Assembly (NCBI RefSeq): GCF_014648775.1
Contig: NZ_BMRT01000003.1
Span: 1 to 64,000 of the forward strand
Reading direction: 5' to 3'
Source: Streptomyces abikoensis
GTDB taxonomy: Bacteria > Actinomycetota > Actinomycetes > Streptomycetales > Streptomycetaceae
DNA length: 64,000 bases
Numbering within the stretch: the first letter of the stretch is position 1; each line of letters opens with the position of its first letter. Below, one piece after another: positions 37,637 to 48,118 of this stretch. The position numbers were made by a program, and so were the translations under genes. The notes below the pieces were generated by a model. It was not told the DNA's origin and ran no database searches. It was given only the letters and a program-made list of their open reading frames with translations.

Positions 37637-40600
37637 TCAGCCGCGCGGCTTCTCGCGCATCTCGTACGTCGCGATGACGTCGTCGACCTTGATGTCGTTG
37701 AAGTTTCCGAGGTTGATACCACCCTCGAAGCCTTCGCGGATCTCGGTGACGTCGTCCTTGAAGCGACGCAGACCGACGATGTTGAGCTCCTCCGCGATGA
37801 CCTTGCCGTCGCGGATGAGGCGCGCCTTGGTGTTGCGCTTGACCTCGCCGGAGCGGATGAGAACACCCGCGATGTTGCCCAGCTTGGACGAGCGGAAGAT
37901 CTCGCGGATCTCCGCCGTACCGAGCTCGACCTCTTCGTACTCCGGCTTCAGCATGCCCTTGAGGGCCGCCTCGATCTCCTCGATCGCCTGGTAGATGACC
38001 GAGTAGTACCGGACGTCGACGCCCTCGCGCTCGGCCATCTGCGTGGCACGGCCCTCGGCGCGGACGTTGAAGCCGATGACGATCGCGTCGGAGCCGGACG
38101 CCAGGTTGATGTCGGACTCGGTGACCGCACCCACGCCGCGGTGCAGCACGCGGATGTCGACCTCCTCGCCCACATCGAGCTGGAGCAGCGAGGACTCGAG
38201 AGCCTCGACCGAACCGGACGCGTCGCCCTTGATGATGAGGTTGAGCTGCTGGATCTCGCCGGCCTTGAGCACCTTGTCGAGGTCCTCGAGGGACACCCGG
38301 CGGGTGCGCTTGGCGAAGGCGGCGTTGCGCTCGCGCGCGGCGCGCTTCTCGGCGATCTGGCGGGCCGTACGGTCCTCGTCGACGACGAGGAAGTTGTCGC
38401 CGGCGCCCGGGACGTTGGTCAGACCCAGGACGAGGACCGGGGTCGACGGACCCGCCTCGTCCACGTTCTGGCCCTTGTCGTCGAGCATCGCGCGGACACG
38501 ACCGTAGGCGTCACCGGCGACCATCGTGTCGCCGACGCGGAGGGTACCGCGCTGGACGAGGACGGTGGCCACGGCGCCGCGACCGCGGTCGAGGTGGGCC
38601 TCGATCGCGATGCCCTGCGCGTCCTGCTCCGCGTTGGCGCGCAGGTCGAGCGCGGCGTCGGCGGTGAGGACGACGGCCTCGAGCAGCTTGTCGATGTTCA
38701 GACCCTGCTTGGCGGAGATGTCGACGAACATCGTGTCGCCGCCGTACTCCTCGGCCACCAGACCGAACTCGGTCAGCTGACCGCGGACCTTGGTCGGGTC
38801 GGCACCCTCGACGTCGATCTTGTTGACCGCGACCACGATCGGCACGTCGGCCGCCTTGGCGTGGTTCAGGGCCTCGATCGTCTGCGGCATGACACCGTCG
38901 TTGGCCGCCACCACGAGGATCGCGATGTCGGTCGACTTCGCACCACGGGCACGCATGGCGGTGAACGCCTCGTGACCCGGGGTGTCGATGAAGGTGATCT
39001 TGCGCTCTTCGTCGTTGACCTCGGTCGCGACCTGGTAGGCACCGATGTGCTGGGTGATGCCACCGGCCTCGCCCGCGACCACGTTGGTCTTGCGGATCGC
39101 GTCGAGGAGTCGGGTCTTACCGTGGTCGACGTGACCCATGACGGTCACGACCGGCGGACGCGCGACGAGCATCTCCTCGCCGCCCTCGTTCTCACCGAAC
39201 TCGATGTCGAACGACTCGAGGAGCTCACGGTCCTCCTCCTCGGGGCTGACGATCTGAACCGTGTAGTTCATCTCGCCGCCGAGGAGCTGCAGCGTCTCGT
39301 CGGAGACGGACTGCGTGGCCGTGACCATCTCGCCGAGGTTCATCATCACGGCGACGAGCGACGCCGGGTTGGCGCCGATCTTCTCCGCGAAGTCGGTGAG
39401 GGAGGCACCACGCGACAGGCGAATGGTGTCGCCGTTGCCGCGCGGCAGCATCACGCCGCCCACGGACGGGGCCTGCATGGCCTCGTACTCCTGGCGACGC
39501 TGGCGCTTGGACTTGCGGCCACGACGGGCCGGACCACCGGGACGGCCGAAGGCGCCCTGCGTGCCACCACGGGCACCCGGACCACCGGGACGACCGCCGA
39601 AGCCGCCACCCGGACGACCGCCGAAGCCGCCGCCACCGCCGCCGGGGCCACCGCCACCGGGACGACCGGCGAAGCCGCCGCCGCCACCGGGACGACCGCC
39701 GCCGCCGGGACCGGCCGGACGACCGGCGAAGCCGGGACGACCGGCACCGCCGCCGGGACGACCGGCACCGCCGCCGGGACCGCGACCGCCGCCACCGGGG
39801 CCCGGACGCGGGCCGGCAGCCGGACGCTGCGGCATCATGCCCGGGTTCGGGCGGTTACCGGCCGGAGCGCCACCGGGACGCGGGGCGCCACCGGGAGCCT
39901 GCGGACGGGGCATGCCACCCGGGGTCGGACGCGGAGCGCCGCCCTGGGGACGCGGGGCACCGCCGGGACCGCCCTGCGGGCGCGGGGCACCGGGGCCGCC
40001 GGCACCCGGACGCGGGGCGCCACCCGGACGGGGGGCCTGCGGACGGGCCATACCGGTGGAGCCACCGGAGGTGAAGGGGTTGTTGCCCGGACGGGGACCG
40101 GCCGGACGGGCGCCACCGGGACGCGGGGCACGCTCGCCGGGACCGCCCTGCGGGCGCGGGGCGCGCTCGGGACGGCCGCCGTCACGCTGGCCGGCGGGAC
40201 CACCCGGACGGGCGCCGGGGCGCGGGCCGGGAGCACCGGGACGCGGCGCGGCGGGACGCTCGGACGGCGTGGCCGGGGCCGGCGCGGAGAACTCCGCGGC
40301 GGGCACCGGGGTGACCGGCTTGGCCGGGGCGGCCGGGGCCGGCTTGGGGCCCGGACGCGGACCCGGCGTCGGCGCGGGGCCGGCGGCCGGCGTCGCCGGG
40401 GCGGGCTTGGGGGCCGCGGCCGGCTTCGGGGCCGGGGCGGCGGGACGGGGGGCCTGCGCACCCGGAGTGGGGGCAGCAGGCTTCGCGGGCGCGGCCTTGC
40501 GCGGCGCCGCGGGCTTCGCAGCGGACTTGCCGGCGCTGCCGCCGGGCCCCTGCAATGCGTCAGTCAACTTACGGACGACCGGCGCCTCGATGGTCGAGGA

Positions 40601-40702
40601 CGCCGAACGGACGAATTCACCAAGTTCTTGGAGCTTGGCCATGACGACCTTGCTCTCCACTCCGAACTCCTTGGCGAGTTCGTATACCCGGACCTTAGCC
40701 AC
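37637..40702 (-). CDS. infB: Translation initiation factor IF-2
   Basis: A 1,021-residue GTPase that brings initiator tRNA to the 30S subunit. After a short N-terminal helical domain ([20 protein letters not shown]; split for length) comes a long Pro/Ala arm (about 50-250) and then a Gly/Arg arm of RPGGGG and FAGRPG repeats to about 400. The G domain begins near residue 518 with GHVDHGKT (K529), NKID and the later domains II-IV. The disordered arm is longer than in E. coli, as is usual in Streptomyces. GTG at 40702 follows AAGGAG. Confidence 0.98.
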   Translation of the reverse strand: MAKVRVYELAKEFGVESKVVMAKLQELGEFVRSASSTIEAPVVRKLTDALQGPGGSAGKSAAKPAAPRKAAPAKPAAPTPGAQAPRPAAPAPKPAAAPKPAPATPAAGPAPTPGPRPGPKPAPAAPAKPVTPVPAAEFSAPAPATPSERPAAPRPGAPGPRPGARPGGPAGQRDGGRPERAPRPQGGPGERAPRPGGARPAGPRPGNNPFTSGGSTGMARPQAPRPGGAPRPGAGGPGAPRPQGGPGGAPRPQGGAPRPTPGGMPRPQAPGGAPRPGGAPAGNRPNPGMMPQRPAAGPRPGPGGGGRGPGGGAGRPGGGAGRPGFAGRPAGPGGGGRPGGGGGFAGRPGGGGPGGGGGGFGGRPGGGFGGRPGGPGARGGTQGAFGRPGGPARRGRKSKRQRRQEYEAMQAPSVGGVMLPRGNGDTIRLSRGASLTDFAEKIGANPASLVAVMMNLGEMVTATQSVSDETLQLLGGEMNYTVQIVSPEEEDRELLESFDIEFGENEGGEEMLVARPPVVTVMGHVDHGKTRLLDAIRKTNVVAGEAGGITQHIGAYQVATEVNDEERKITFIDTPGHEAFTAMRARGAKSTDIAILVVAANDGVMPQTIEALNHAKAADVPIVVAVNKIDVEGADPTKVRGQLTEFGLVAEEYGGDTMFVDISAKQGLNIDKLLEAVVLTADAALDLRANAEQDAQGIAIEAHLDRGRGAVATVLVQRGTLRVGDTMVAGDAYGRVRAMLDDKGQNVDEAGPSTPVLVLGLTNVPGAGDNFLVVDEDRTARQIAEKRAARERNAAFAKRTRRVSLEDLDKVLKAGEIQQLNLIIKGDASGSVEALESSLLQLDVGEEVDIRVLHRGVGAVTESDINLASGSDAIVIGFNVRAEGRATQMAEREGVDVRYYSVIYQAIEEIEAALKGMLKPEYEEVELGTAEIREIFRSSKLGNIAGVLIRSGEVKRNTKARLIRDGKVIAEELNIVGLRRFKDDVTEIREGFEGGINLGNFNDIKVDDVIATYEMREKPRG

Positions 40703-40827
40703 TTCGCTCCTTCTAGGTCCGGGTGTCCGCCGGACCGTCGCTACTTCATGGGCGTACTCATCGCGTACTCATCGAGTGCTCATCGCAATCTCGACCTACT
40801 TCCAACTCGCGAGGTACCTGACGTGGG

Positions 40828-41136
40828 TCATCCCCGCGTGACCGCGGGGCCGATCTCCTGCTGATCGGTCTGTTCGACGTACCGGCGGAGCTCCACCGTG
40901 TCGAGCGGCCCCGGGACCTTGAAGGCCCGGGGAAACGCCCGGCGGCGCACCGCCAGATCGAGGCAGACCAGTGTGGGATGCACGGAGGCACCCCGGCCGG
41001 GCAGCGTACCGCGAGGGTCGGGGACGCACGATCCCTCGATCATCACGATCCGCAGCAGTTCACCCTTGGCCGCTCGCTCCCGGCACCCCACACAGGTGCG
41101 CTCAGGGCATGCGCGGGCATGCGTCCGGCCAGACAC
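40828..41136 (-). CDS. ylxR: YlxR family RNA-binding protein (RNase P modulator type)
   Basis: A 102-residue basic protein with the family signature RTCVGCRERAAKGELLRIV and the later segment GRGASVHPTLVCLDLAVRRRAFPRAFK (split for length). Members bind RNA and, in Firmicutes, modulate RNase P. It stands between nusA and infB, its universal location. GTG at 41136. Four cysteines are present but only CVGC looks like a metal or structural pair. Confidence 0.93.
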   Translation of the reverse strand: MSGRTHARACPERTCVGCRERAAKGELLRIVMIEGSCVPDPRGTLPGRGASVHPTLVCLDLAVRRRAFPRAFKVPGPLDTVELRRYVEQTDQQEIGPAVTRG

Positions 41137-41224
41137 TGGTTAAGTCTACCTCCCCGCGCGGACCTCACCCCTTCGGGGCACTGGTCGCGCACGTATGCGT
41201 TTCAGCCATGATCTGCTGGTTCAA

Positions 41225-41264
41225 CGGGCCGCTTTCCAGCTCCGCCAAGGGCGGAAGCGGCCCG
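41225..41264 (-). terminator. Two-part hairpin between nusA and ylxR
   Basis: CGGGCCGCTT (41225-41234) pairs perfectly with AAGCGGCCCG (41255-41264), and an inner TCCGCC/GGCGGA stem stacks inside. It lies 84 bases after the nusA stop. It could be an attenuator that NusA itself affects; that is inference. Confidence 0.6.
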
Positions 41265-41347
41265 GCACGGTCGCTTTACGGACCATTCCGGGCCGCTCGG
41301 GGCGCCGTACGCGCGCCCCCCGTCGCTTCAGGGCGCCGGTGCGCGCC

Positions 41348-42340
41348 TCAGTCGCGCTCGGACGGCTGCTCGGTGTCCGGCCGGATGTCGATCCGCCAGC
41401 CGGTCAGCCGGGCCGCGAGCCGGGCGTTCTGCCCCTCCTTGCCGATGGCGAGGGAGAGCTGGTAGTCCGGGACGGTCACCCGGGCGGAGCGGGCGGCGAG
41501 GTCGACGACCTCCACCTTGCTCACCCGAGCGGGGGACAGCGCGTGCGCCACCAGCTCGGCCGGGTCGTCCGACCAGTCCACGATGTCGATCTTCTCGCCG
41601 TGCAGCTCGGCCATGACCGCGCGCACCCGGCCGCCCATCGGGCCGATGCAGGCGCCCTTGGCGTTGAGTCCGGAGCGGGTCGAGCGCACCGCGATCTTGG
41701 TGCGGTGACCGGCCTCGCGGGCGATGGCGGCGATCTCCACCGAGCCGTCCGCGATCTCCGGGACCTCCATGGCGAAGAGCTTCTTCACCAGGTTGGGGTG
41801 GGTGCGCGAGAGGGTCACGGACGGGCCGCGGACGCCCTTGGCCACGCGGACGACATACGTCCGCAGGCGGGTGCCGTGCTTGTACTCCTCGCCCGGGACC
41901 TGCTCCTGGACCGGCAGGATGGCTTCCAGCTTGCCGATGTCGACCAGGACGTTCTTGGGGTCCTTGCCCTGCTGCACGACGCCCGCGACGACGTCGCCCT
42001 CACGGCCGGCGAACTCACCGAAAGTGATCTCGTCCTCGGCGTCGCGCAGACGCTGGAGGATGACCTGCTTCGCGGTGGTCGCGGCGATCCGGCCGAAGCC
42101 GGAGGGGGTGTCGTCGAACTCGCGGGGCTCCTCGCCCTCGGCGAGGTCCTGCGGGTCCTCCTTGGCCCAGACCGTCACGTGCCCGGTCGACCGGTCCAGC
42201 TCCACGCGGGCGCGGCGGCGGCTTCCCTCGGTGCGGTGGTAGGCGATGAGGAGGGCCGACTCGATCGCCTCGACCAGCAGGTCGAAGGAGATCTCCTTCT
42301 CTCGCACCAGACCCCGCAGGGCACTCATGTCGATGTCCAC
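41348..42340 (-). CDS. nusA: Transcription termination/antitermination factor NusA
   Basis: Binds RNA polymerase and controls pausing and termination. The 330-residue protein has the N-terminal RNAP-binding domain ([20 protein letters not shown]), an S1 domain ([20 protein letters not shown]) and two KH domains ([31 protein letters not shown]). It lacks the C-terminal acidic repeats of E. coli NusA, as is normal for actinobacteria. GTG at 42340, two bases after the rimP stop. Confidence 0.97.
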   Translation of the reverse strand: MDIDMSALRGLVREKEISFDLLVEAIESALLIAYHRTEGSRRRARVELDRSTGHVTVWAKEDPQDLAEGEEPREFDDTPSGFGRIAATTAKQVILQRLRDAEDEITFGEFAGREGDVVAGVVQQGKDPKNVLVDIGKLEAILPVQEQVPGEEYKHGTRLRTYVVRVAKGVRGPSVTLSRTHPNLVKKLFAMEVPEIADGSVEIAAIAREAGHRTKIAVRSTRSGLNAKGACIGPMGGRVRAVMAELHGEKIDIVDWSDDPAELVAHALSPARVSKVEVVDLAARSARVTVPDYQLSLAIGKEGQNARLAARLTGWRIDIRPDTEQPSERD

Positions 42341-42342
42341 GG

Positions 42343-42882
42343 CTACGCCTCCTCTTGAATCTCGTCGGATTCGTCTGCTTCTGCCGCGGCGTCGTCGCCC
42401 GCGGCCGACTTACGGTTGAACTCGATCTCCACACGCGCCTTCGCGATCTCGGCGAAGGTCAGGCGGCGGGCGGTGGGCTTGCGGCCCTTGACGCCCGGCA
42501 CCTCCAGGTCGAGCCCCTCGTCGTCCACGGCGACGATCCGCGCGACGAGCTCGCCGCCCTCGACGAGCTGCGCCTTGATCAGCCGGCCCGTGGCCCGGAC
42601 GTAGTGCCGGTGCTGGCTCAGGGGACGGTCGGCACCCGGAGAGGTGACCTCGAGAACGTAGGGGGCTCCGCCCATCACATCGGTCTCGTCGAGCTTCGCG
42701 GAGATGTCGCGGCTCAGGTCCGCGCACGCGTCCAGCTGGACGCCCTCGTCGGAATCGACCACGATGCGCAGCACACGCCGCTTTCCGGCCGGCGTCACCT
42801 CGACCTCTTCCAGCTCCAGCTCCCGCGCGCTGACGAGAGGGGCCAGCAGCTCGCGCAGCCGCTCGCTCTGGGTGGTGCTCAT
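42343..42882 (-). CDS. rimP: Ribosome maturation factor RimP
   Basis: A 179-residue 30S assembly factor. It has the RimP N-domain ([20 protein letters not shown]), the signature [14 protein letters not shown] and a C-terminal Sm-like barrel, ending in an acidic tail ([16 protein letters not shown]). First gene of the nusA-infB operon. A -10-like TAGGCT lies on the minus strand near 42942, and the upstream region to 43124 is shared with a divergent lipoprotein gene. Confidence 0.95.
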   Translation of the reverse strand: MSTTQSERLRELLAPLVSARELELEEVEVTPAGKRRVLRIVVDSDEGVQLDACADLSRDISAKLDETDVMGGAPYVLEVTSPGADRPLSQHRHYVRATGRLIKAQLVEGGELVARIVAVDDEGLDLEVPGVKGRKPTARRLTFAEIAKARVEIEFNRKSAAGDDAAAEADESDEIQEEA

Positions 42883-43124
42883 CCGGGTGACTCCTCGGCC
42901 GCGTGTGCTGTTGTGGGAAAGACGCGTGTCAGGTCAAAGCCTATCTGTTCCGGCAGCCGACTGACGATTCGGTGCCCGGTCCACGGTCACCGGGTGCCGC
43001 GCCGGTACGCTCGCGTGCGGCGATCACTCGGGGCCGGACCCCTTCGAACGCCCGCCCCACCAGGACCCCGACGGGCCGGCACGCCCGGCGCGCCGCACCG
43101 AGCCCACAAGGCGGAAAGAGGATC

Positions 43125-43685
43125 GTGCCGCTCACGACGACGACGCGGGGCGCGAACGGCCCGCGCAGACGCAGGGTACTGGCGGGCGGTGCCGCCGCCC
43201 TGCTGGCCGGTGGCGCCGGCGCGCTGCTCTCCGCTTGTTCCTCCGCTTCCTCCGGCGACCCGGACGCCGCCGAACGCTCCCCCGGCGCGGCGCGGCTGAG
43301 GGAGCGTGCGGCGCGGGACACCGCCGTGCTGCTGGAGCGGTACGACGCCACGCTCGCCGCGCACACCGCCCTGGCGGGCCGGCTGCGGCCGCTGCGGGCC
43401 GAAGTCGCCCGGCACGCCGAGGCGTTCGCCGCCCCCGGGCCGAAGTCCCCGTCGGCTTCCGCTTCCGCTTCTGCTTCCGCGCCGCCCGCCGCGCCGGCGG
43501 CGCGCGTCGAGGTGCCCGAGGAGGAGAAGGCGGCGCTGGCCGCGCTCGCGGACGCCGAGCGGCGCACCGCCGATGCCCGGACCGCCACCCTCGGCTCCGC
43601 GCCGCCCGAGCTCGCCCGGCTCCTCGCCTCGGTGGCGGCGGCGGGCGCGGCACACGCCTACCTGCTGACGGAGGGCGGCTCATGA
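43125..43685 (+). CDS. Tat-type lipoprotein of unknown function
   Basis: About 186 residues. An arginine-rich start (RRRRVLAGG, about residues 14-22), a hydrophobic stretch and the lipobox LSAC (Cys38) mark a lipoprotein that could use the Tat route. The mature part is helical and Ala-rich (ERAARDTAVLLERYDATLAA; VEVPEEEKAALAALADAERR). GTG at 43125 follows GGAAAGAGG; longer readings to 42903 lack conserved character. Its stop overlaps the next gene's ATG (ATGA). With that ferritin-like partner it may form an envelope-associated complex. Function unknown. Confidence 0.8.
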   Translation: MPLTTTTRGANGPRRRRVLAGGAAALLAGGAGALLSACSSASSGDPDAAERSPGAARLRERAARDTAVLLERYDATLAAHTALAGRLRPLRAEVARHAEAFAAPGPKSPSASASASASAPPAAPAARVEVPEEEKAALAALADAERRTADARTATLGSAPPELARLLASVAAAGAAHAYLLTEGGS

Positions 43686-44137
43686 CGGCGCCTCGGACCG
43701 GGCGCGCCCGGCGGGAGACGGTGGCCGCGACACAGGCGGCGCAGGCGGCACTCGCGGCCGAGCACGCGGCGGTCTACGGCTACGGGATCGTCGGCGGCCG
43801 CGTCGACGACACGAGGGCGGGCGAGGCCCGTGAGGCCCACGACGCCCACCGGGCCCGTCGGGACGCGATGAGCCGCGCGGTACGGGCGCTGGGCGCCGAG
43901 CCGGAGGCGGCCGCCGCCGCGTACGCCCTGCCCTTCCCCGTGGCGGACGGCGAGGCGGCGGTGCGGCTCGCGGCGGAGCTGGAGCGGCGGCTGACGGCGG
44001 TCTACGCCGATCTCGTCCGGGCCGCCACGGGGAGCCTGCGCGCCGAGGCGGCGGCCGGGCTGCGGGAGGCGGCGGTCCGCGCGGTGCGCTGGAGCGGCGG
44101 CAGCGTAGCCTTCCCTGGGCTCGCCGATCGGGTCTGA
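43682..44137 (+). CDS. Ferritin-like domain protein (DUF4439 type)
   Basis: A 151-residue, four-helix protein. Helix 1 carries AAEHAAVYGYGIVGGRV (Glu27), and helix 2 carries EAREAHDAHRARRDAM, the layout of the DUF4439 ferritin-like family, whose metal use is unproven. Translation is coupled to the upstream lipoprotein through a 4-base overlap. The pair is divergent from rimP. I infer a shared role, and cannot say whether it binds iron. Confidence 0.82.
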   Translation: MTAPRTGRARRETVAATQAAQAALAAEHAAVYGYGIVGGRVDDTRAGEAREAHDAHRARRDAMSRAVRALGAEPEAAAAAYALPFPVADGEAAVRLAAELERRLTAVYADLVRAATGSLRAEAAAGLREAAVRAVRWSGGSVAFPGLADRV

Positions 44138-44207
44138 TCGGGGGAAAAGGTCCGGTCAGGGACCGCGTCAGGCCCGGAAGAGAAGCCAGGAAAGGGAACG
44201 CTCAGGG

Positions 44208-45146
44208 ATGGCCATCACCAACGACCGCCTCGAACCGCCGCAGCGGCTGGTTCGGACCCTGAGCGCGGACCCCGCCGCCGACGAGGCCGCCCGCCGGTGG
44301 CTCATGGACCTCCCGGACATCGCCCGGGAGTGGCTGACGCGCTGGGAGCTGACACCCGAACGGGTGCAGTGTCCCGGCGGGCGCACCAGCATGGTGGTCC
44401 TCGTCCGGCAGGCCGACGGCACCCCCGCCGCGCTCAAGCTCTCCCCGCCCGGCGGCACGACCGCCGCCGAGCACACCGCGCTCGCTCACTGGGACGGCCG
44501 CTCGGCCGTCCGCCCGCTGCGCGTGGACGCCGAGGGCGGGGCGCTGCTCCTGGAGCGGCTGCACGCCGACGTCAGCCTGCGCTCGCTGGCGGAGCAGAAG
44601 GCGCAGCTGGAGGCGGCGGCGACGCTCCAGCGGCTGTGGGTGGCACCGCCCGCCGAGGGGCACCCCCTCCCCACCGTGACCGACCACTCGGCGGCGCTGG
44701 CCGAGGGGCTGCGCGCGTGGCGCGAGCTGCCGTGGGCGGCGGACGCCCGGGAGCTGCTCGACGAGGCCGTCGGGCTGCGGGACGGCCTGACGGCCGACGC
44801 CCCGGCGGAGCCGCCGGTGCTGCTGCACGGCGAGTTCCACCAGGGCAACGTCCTGGCCGCCGACCGCGTGCCGTGGCTGGCGATCGCGCCCCGCCCGCTG
44901 GTGGGCGAGCGGGCGTACGACCTGGCGTGGCTGGTGCGCGACCGGCTCGACACGCTGCTGGCGGCGCCGGGCGCGGCGGCCGCGGCGCGGCGGCGGGTGA
45001 CGAAGCTGGCGGATTCCCTGGAGGTCGACGCGGACCGGCTGCGCGGGTGGACGGTGTTCCGGGCGACGGCCGCCGGGATGCGGGAGCTGTCGCTGGGCGC
45101 GCGGGGGCAGGGCGAACTCCTCCTGGAGTTCGCGGACTTGCTGTAA
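44208..45146 (+). CDS. Aminoglycoside phosphotransferase-like protein with altered active site
   Basis: A 312-residue member of the APH(6)/hydroxyurea phosphotransferase-like family. The kinase-fold landmarks are Lys77 (AALKLS), the catalytic loop LLHGEFHQGN (residues 205-214) and AIAPRPLVGERAYDLA (225-240). Family enzymes have Asp where Glu209 stands and Asp in the metal-binding position where Ala227 stands (usual form IDPKP). Both changes suggest weak or absent kinase activity. ATG at 44208 follows AGGAAAGGG. It should not be called a resistance gene without evidence. Confidence 0.85.
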   Translation: MAITNDRLEPPQRLVRTLSADPAADEAARRWLMDLPDIAREWLTRWELTPERVQCPGGRTSMVVLVRQADGTPAALKLSPPGGTTAAEHTALAHWDGRSAVRPLRVDAEGGALLLERLHADVSLRSLAEQKAQLEAAATLQRLWVAPPAEGHPLPTVTDHSAALAEGLRAWRELPWAADARELLDEAVGLRDGLTADAPAEPPVLLHGEFHQGNVLAADRVPWLAIAPRPLVGERAYDLAWLVRDRLDTLLAAPGAAAAARRRVTKLADSLEVDADRLRGWTVFRATAAGMRELSLGARGQGELLLEFADLL

Positions 45147-45156
45147 CCCGGCCGGC

Positions 45157-45219
45157 CCGTCGCTACCCCAGCAACGGCAGCGGCGCCCCCATCACCGCGT
45201 AAGGGCTCGCCGCGCTCGG
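45157..45219 (-). pseudogene. Relic of a second copy of the GNAT gene's 3' end
   Basis: On the minus strand these 63 bases encode PSAASPYAVMGAPLPLLG and a stop, exactly the last 18 residues of the intact GNAT protein ending at 45268. The DNA differs at nine of 63 positions, and every coding difference is synonymous. There is no upstream remainder of the gene. It lies about 50 bases beyond the live stop codon. This looks like the scar of recombination with a diverged allele or of a lost tandem paralogue. Confidence 0.85.
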
Positions 45220-45230
45220 ACTGTGCCCAC

Positions 45231-45247
45231 CCGGGGGCAACCCCCGG
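45231..45247. terminator. Short hairpin between the GNAT gene and its relic
   Basis: CCGGGGG (45231-45237) pairs with CCCCCGG (45241-45247) around CAA. It separates the convergent phosphotransferase-like and GNAT genes. Confidence 0.5.
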
Positions 45248-45267
45248 ACCCCCGGCCGGTTCCGTCG

Positions 45268-45801
45268 CTACCCCAACAGGGGCAATGGAGCCCCCATCAC
45301 CGCGTACGGACTCGCCGCGCTGGGGAAGGCCACGTGGCGGGCCAGGTCGCGGTAGCCGAGCTTGCGGTAGAGGGCCCGGGCGGGGCTCTCCTTGTCGATG
45401 GCGGAGAGGATGGAGCGGGGCTCCTCCGCGTCGGCCGTGATCGCCGTGATCAGCGTCCGGCCGATCCGCCGGTTCTGGTAGGCGGGGTGGACGTGCAGCT
45501 CGGTGATGACGAAGGCGTCGTCCAGCCAGCCGTCCAGTCCGTTGGCACGCAGATACGGCTCCACGACCGTGGACCACCAGTGCGTCCGGTCGTTGGGCAT
45601 GCCGTAGACGAAGCCCACCAGCCGGTCCTCGGGGGTGGTGGCGCCCAGGGCGCGGGCGCCGGGGCAGGTGAGGTGCCGGAGCACGATGTGGCGCCGGACG
45701 TCGACCTCCTCGGGCGTCAGCCCGAAGGCGAGGGCCTGGACGGCCAGCGCCTCGTCCACCCGGGAGGCCAGGTCGAGCGGGCCGACCACGATGTCATCCA
45801 T
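45268..45801 (-). CDS. GNAT family N-acetyltransferase
   Basis: A 177-residue acetyl-CoA-dependent acyltransferase with the cofactor loop NRRIGRTL (about residues 110-117), preceded by FVITELHVHPAYQ. Motif B ends in ARALYRKLGYRD. ATG at 45801. The 3' end of this gene has a diverged duplicate about 50 bases downstream. The substrate is unknown. The next gene upstream is another, unrelated-looking GNAT on the same strand 35 bp away. Confidence 0.9.
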   Translation of the reverse strand: MDDIVVGPLDLASRVDEALAVQALAFGLTPEEVDVRRHIVLRHLTCPGARALGATTPEDRLVGFVYGMPNDRTHWWSTVVEPYLRANGLDGWLDDAFVITELHVHPAYQNRRIGRTLITAITADAEEPRSILSAIDKESPARALYRKLGYRDLARHVAFPSAASPYAVMGAPLPLLG

Positions 45802-45836
45802 GCCCGGAGGCTACCCGTACGGGGTTCCGCCGCTCA

Positions 45837-46682
45837 TCAGAACAGCACGCTCATGAACGCGCCGACTTCCTCGAAGCCCACGCGGCGGTAGGTGGCGCGC
45901 GCGGCGGTGTTGTAGTCGTTGACGTAGAGGCTCACCACGGGGGCGACCTCGCGCAGCGCGTAGCCGAGCACGGCGGCCATGCCGGTCACGGAGAGCCCCT
46001 TGCCGCGGTGTTCGGGGGCGACCCAGACGCCCTGGATCTGGCAGGCGAGGTCCGTGGCGGCGCCGATCTCGGCCTTGAAGACGACGCGGCCGTTCTCCAC
46101 GCGGGCGAAGGAGCGCCCGGAGCCGACGAGCTCGGCGACGCGTGCCTGGTAGAGCAGGCCGCCGTCGCCGGCGAGCGGGGAGACGCCGACCTCCTCGGTG
46201 AACATGGCCACGCACGCGGGCATGATCGTCTCCATCTCGTCCTTGCGGACGCGGCGGACGAGGGGGTCGGGCGTGATCCCGGCGGGCATGGACCGGGTGA
46301 CCATGAGCGGCTGGTGGGAGCGGACCTCGCGGGCGGGGCCCCAGTGGGGCTCCAGCAGGCTCCACAGCTCGGCCGTGGCCGGGGCGGGGCCGACGATGGA
46401 GGAGCAACGGCGGCCGGACCGGCGGGCGCGGTCGGCGAAGGCCCGTACGGCCTCCGGGCCAGCGCCGATGGGGACGAGGTTGGCGCCCGCGTAGCAGAGG
46501 GACGCGAGGCGGCCGTCCGCGTACCAGCCCCACATCTCGCCGCCGAGCCGCCAGGGGTCGAGCCCGGCGACCTTGACGCGGGCGGCGACGAAGGCGTTGG
46601 CGACGGGGTCGCGGTCGAGGACGGCGAGGGCGGCGGCGAGGTCGCCGGGCTCCAGGACCCTGGTGGTGGTCGTCGTCAGCAC
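45837..46682 (-). CDS. GNAT acetyltransferase with N-terminal DUF4081-like domain
   Basis: A protein of about 281 residues. The N-terminal half (LEPGDLAAALAVLDRDPVAN; GGEMWGWYADGRLASLCYAG) matches a domain often fused to GNATs in actinobacteria. The C-terminal half has the acetyl-CoA loop APEHRGKGLSVTGM and YVNDYNTAARATYRRVGFEE. I chose GTG at 46682; a TTG at 46691 is possible. It lies downstream of ispG. The substrate is unknown. Confidence 0.9.
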   Translation of the reverse strand: MLTTTTTRVLEPGDLAAALAVLDRDPVANAFVAARVKVAGLDPWRLGGEMWGWYADGRLASLCYAGANLVPIGAGPEAVRAFADRARRSGRRCSSIVGPAPATAELWSLLEPHWGPAREVRSHQPLMVTRSMPAGITPDPLVRRVRKDEMETIMPACVAMFTEEVGVSPLAGDGGLLYQARVAELVGSGRSFARVENGRVVFKAEIGAATDLACQIQGVWVAPEHRGKGLSVTGMAAVLGYALREVAPVVSLYVNDYNTAARATYRRVGFEEVGAFMSVLF

Positions 46683-46835
46683 GTGTCGCAATGCCTCACC
46701 GTCGCGGGCACGGGGCCGGGGGAATCAGGTCCTGGCACTGTACCTCCCGGTCCCGCCGCGTACCCGCCATGCCGCCGATATGGCGCCGCCCCGCCCGGTG
46801 TGCGGGCGGGGCGGGGCGGGGCGGAACGCGGGCGG

Positions 46836-47993
<1,158 letters not shown>

Positions 47994-48083
47994 CTGGCGA
48001 GCAACCCCAAGTTTTGAATCACGGTCCCGAGATCGGCGGGCTCCGCCTCCGAGATTACGGCACGCGATCCCTTCGGGGCACAT

Positions 48084-48118
48084 CACCGGGGCCCGGGGCG
48101 ACGCCCCGGGCCCGGTGC
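48084..48118 (-). terminator. Hairpin directly after rseP
   Basis: A long GC stem (about 48084-48099 with 48104-48118, one bulge) begins at the base after the rseP stop. It would limit read-through to ispG. Confidence 0.65.

Noticed and set aside
44208-45146. Calling the APH-like gene an antibiotic resistance determinant
   Set aside because: Two acidic active-site residues are missing, and family membership alone does not show resistance.
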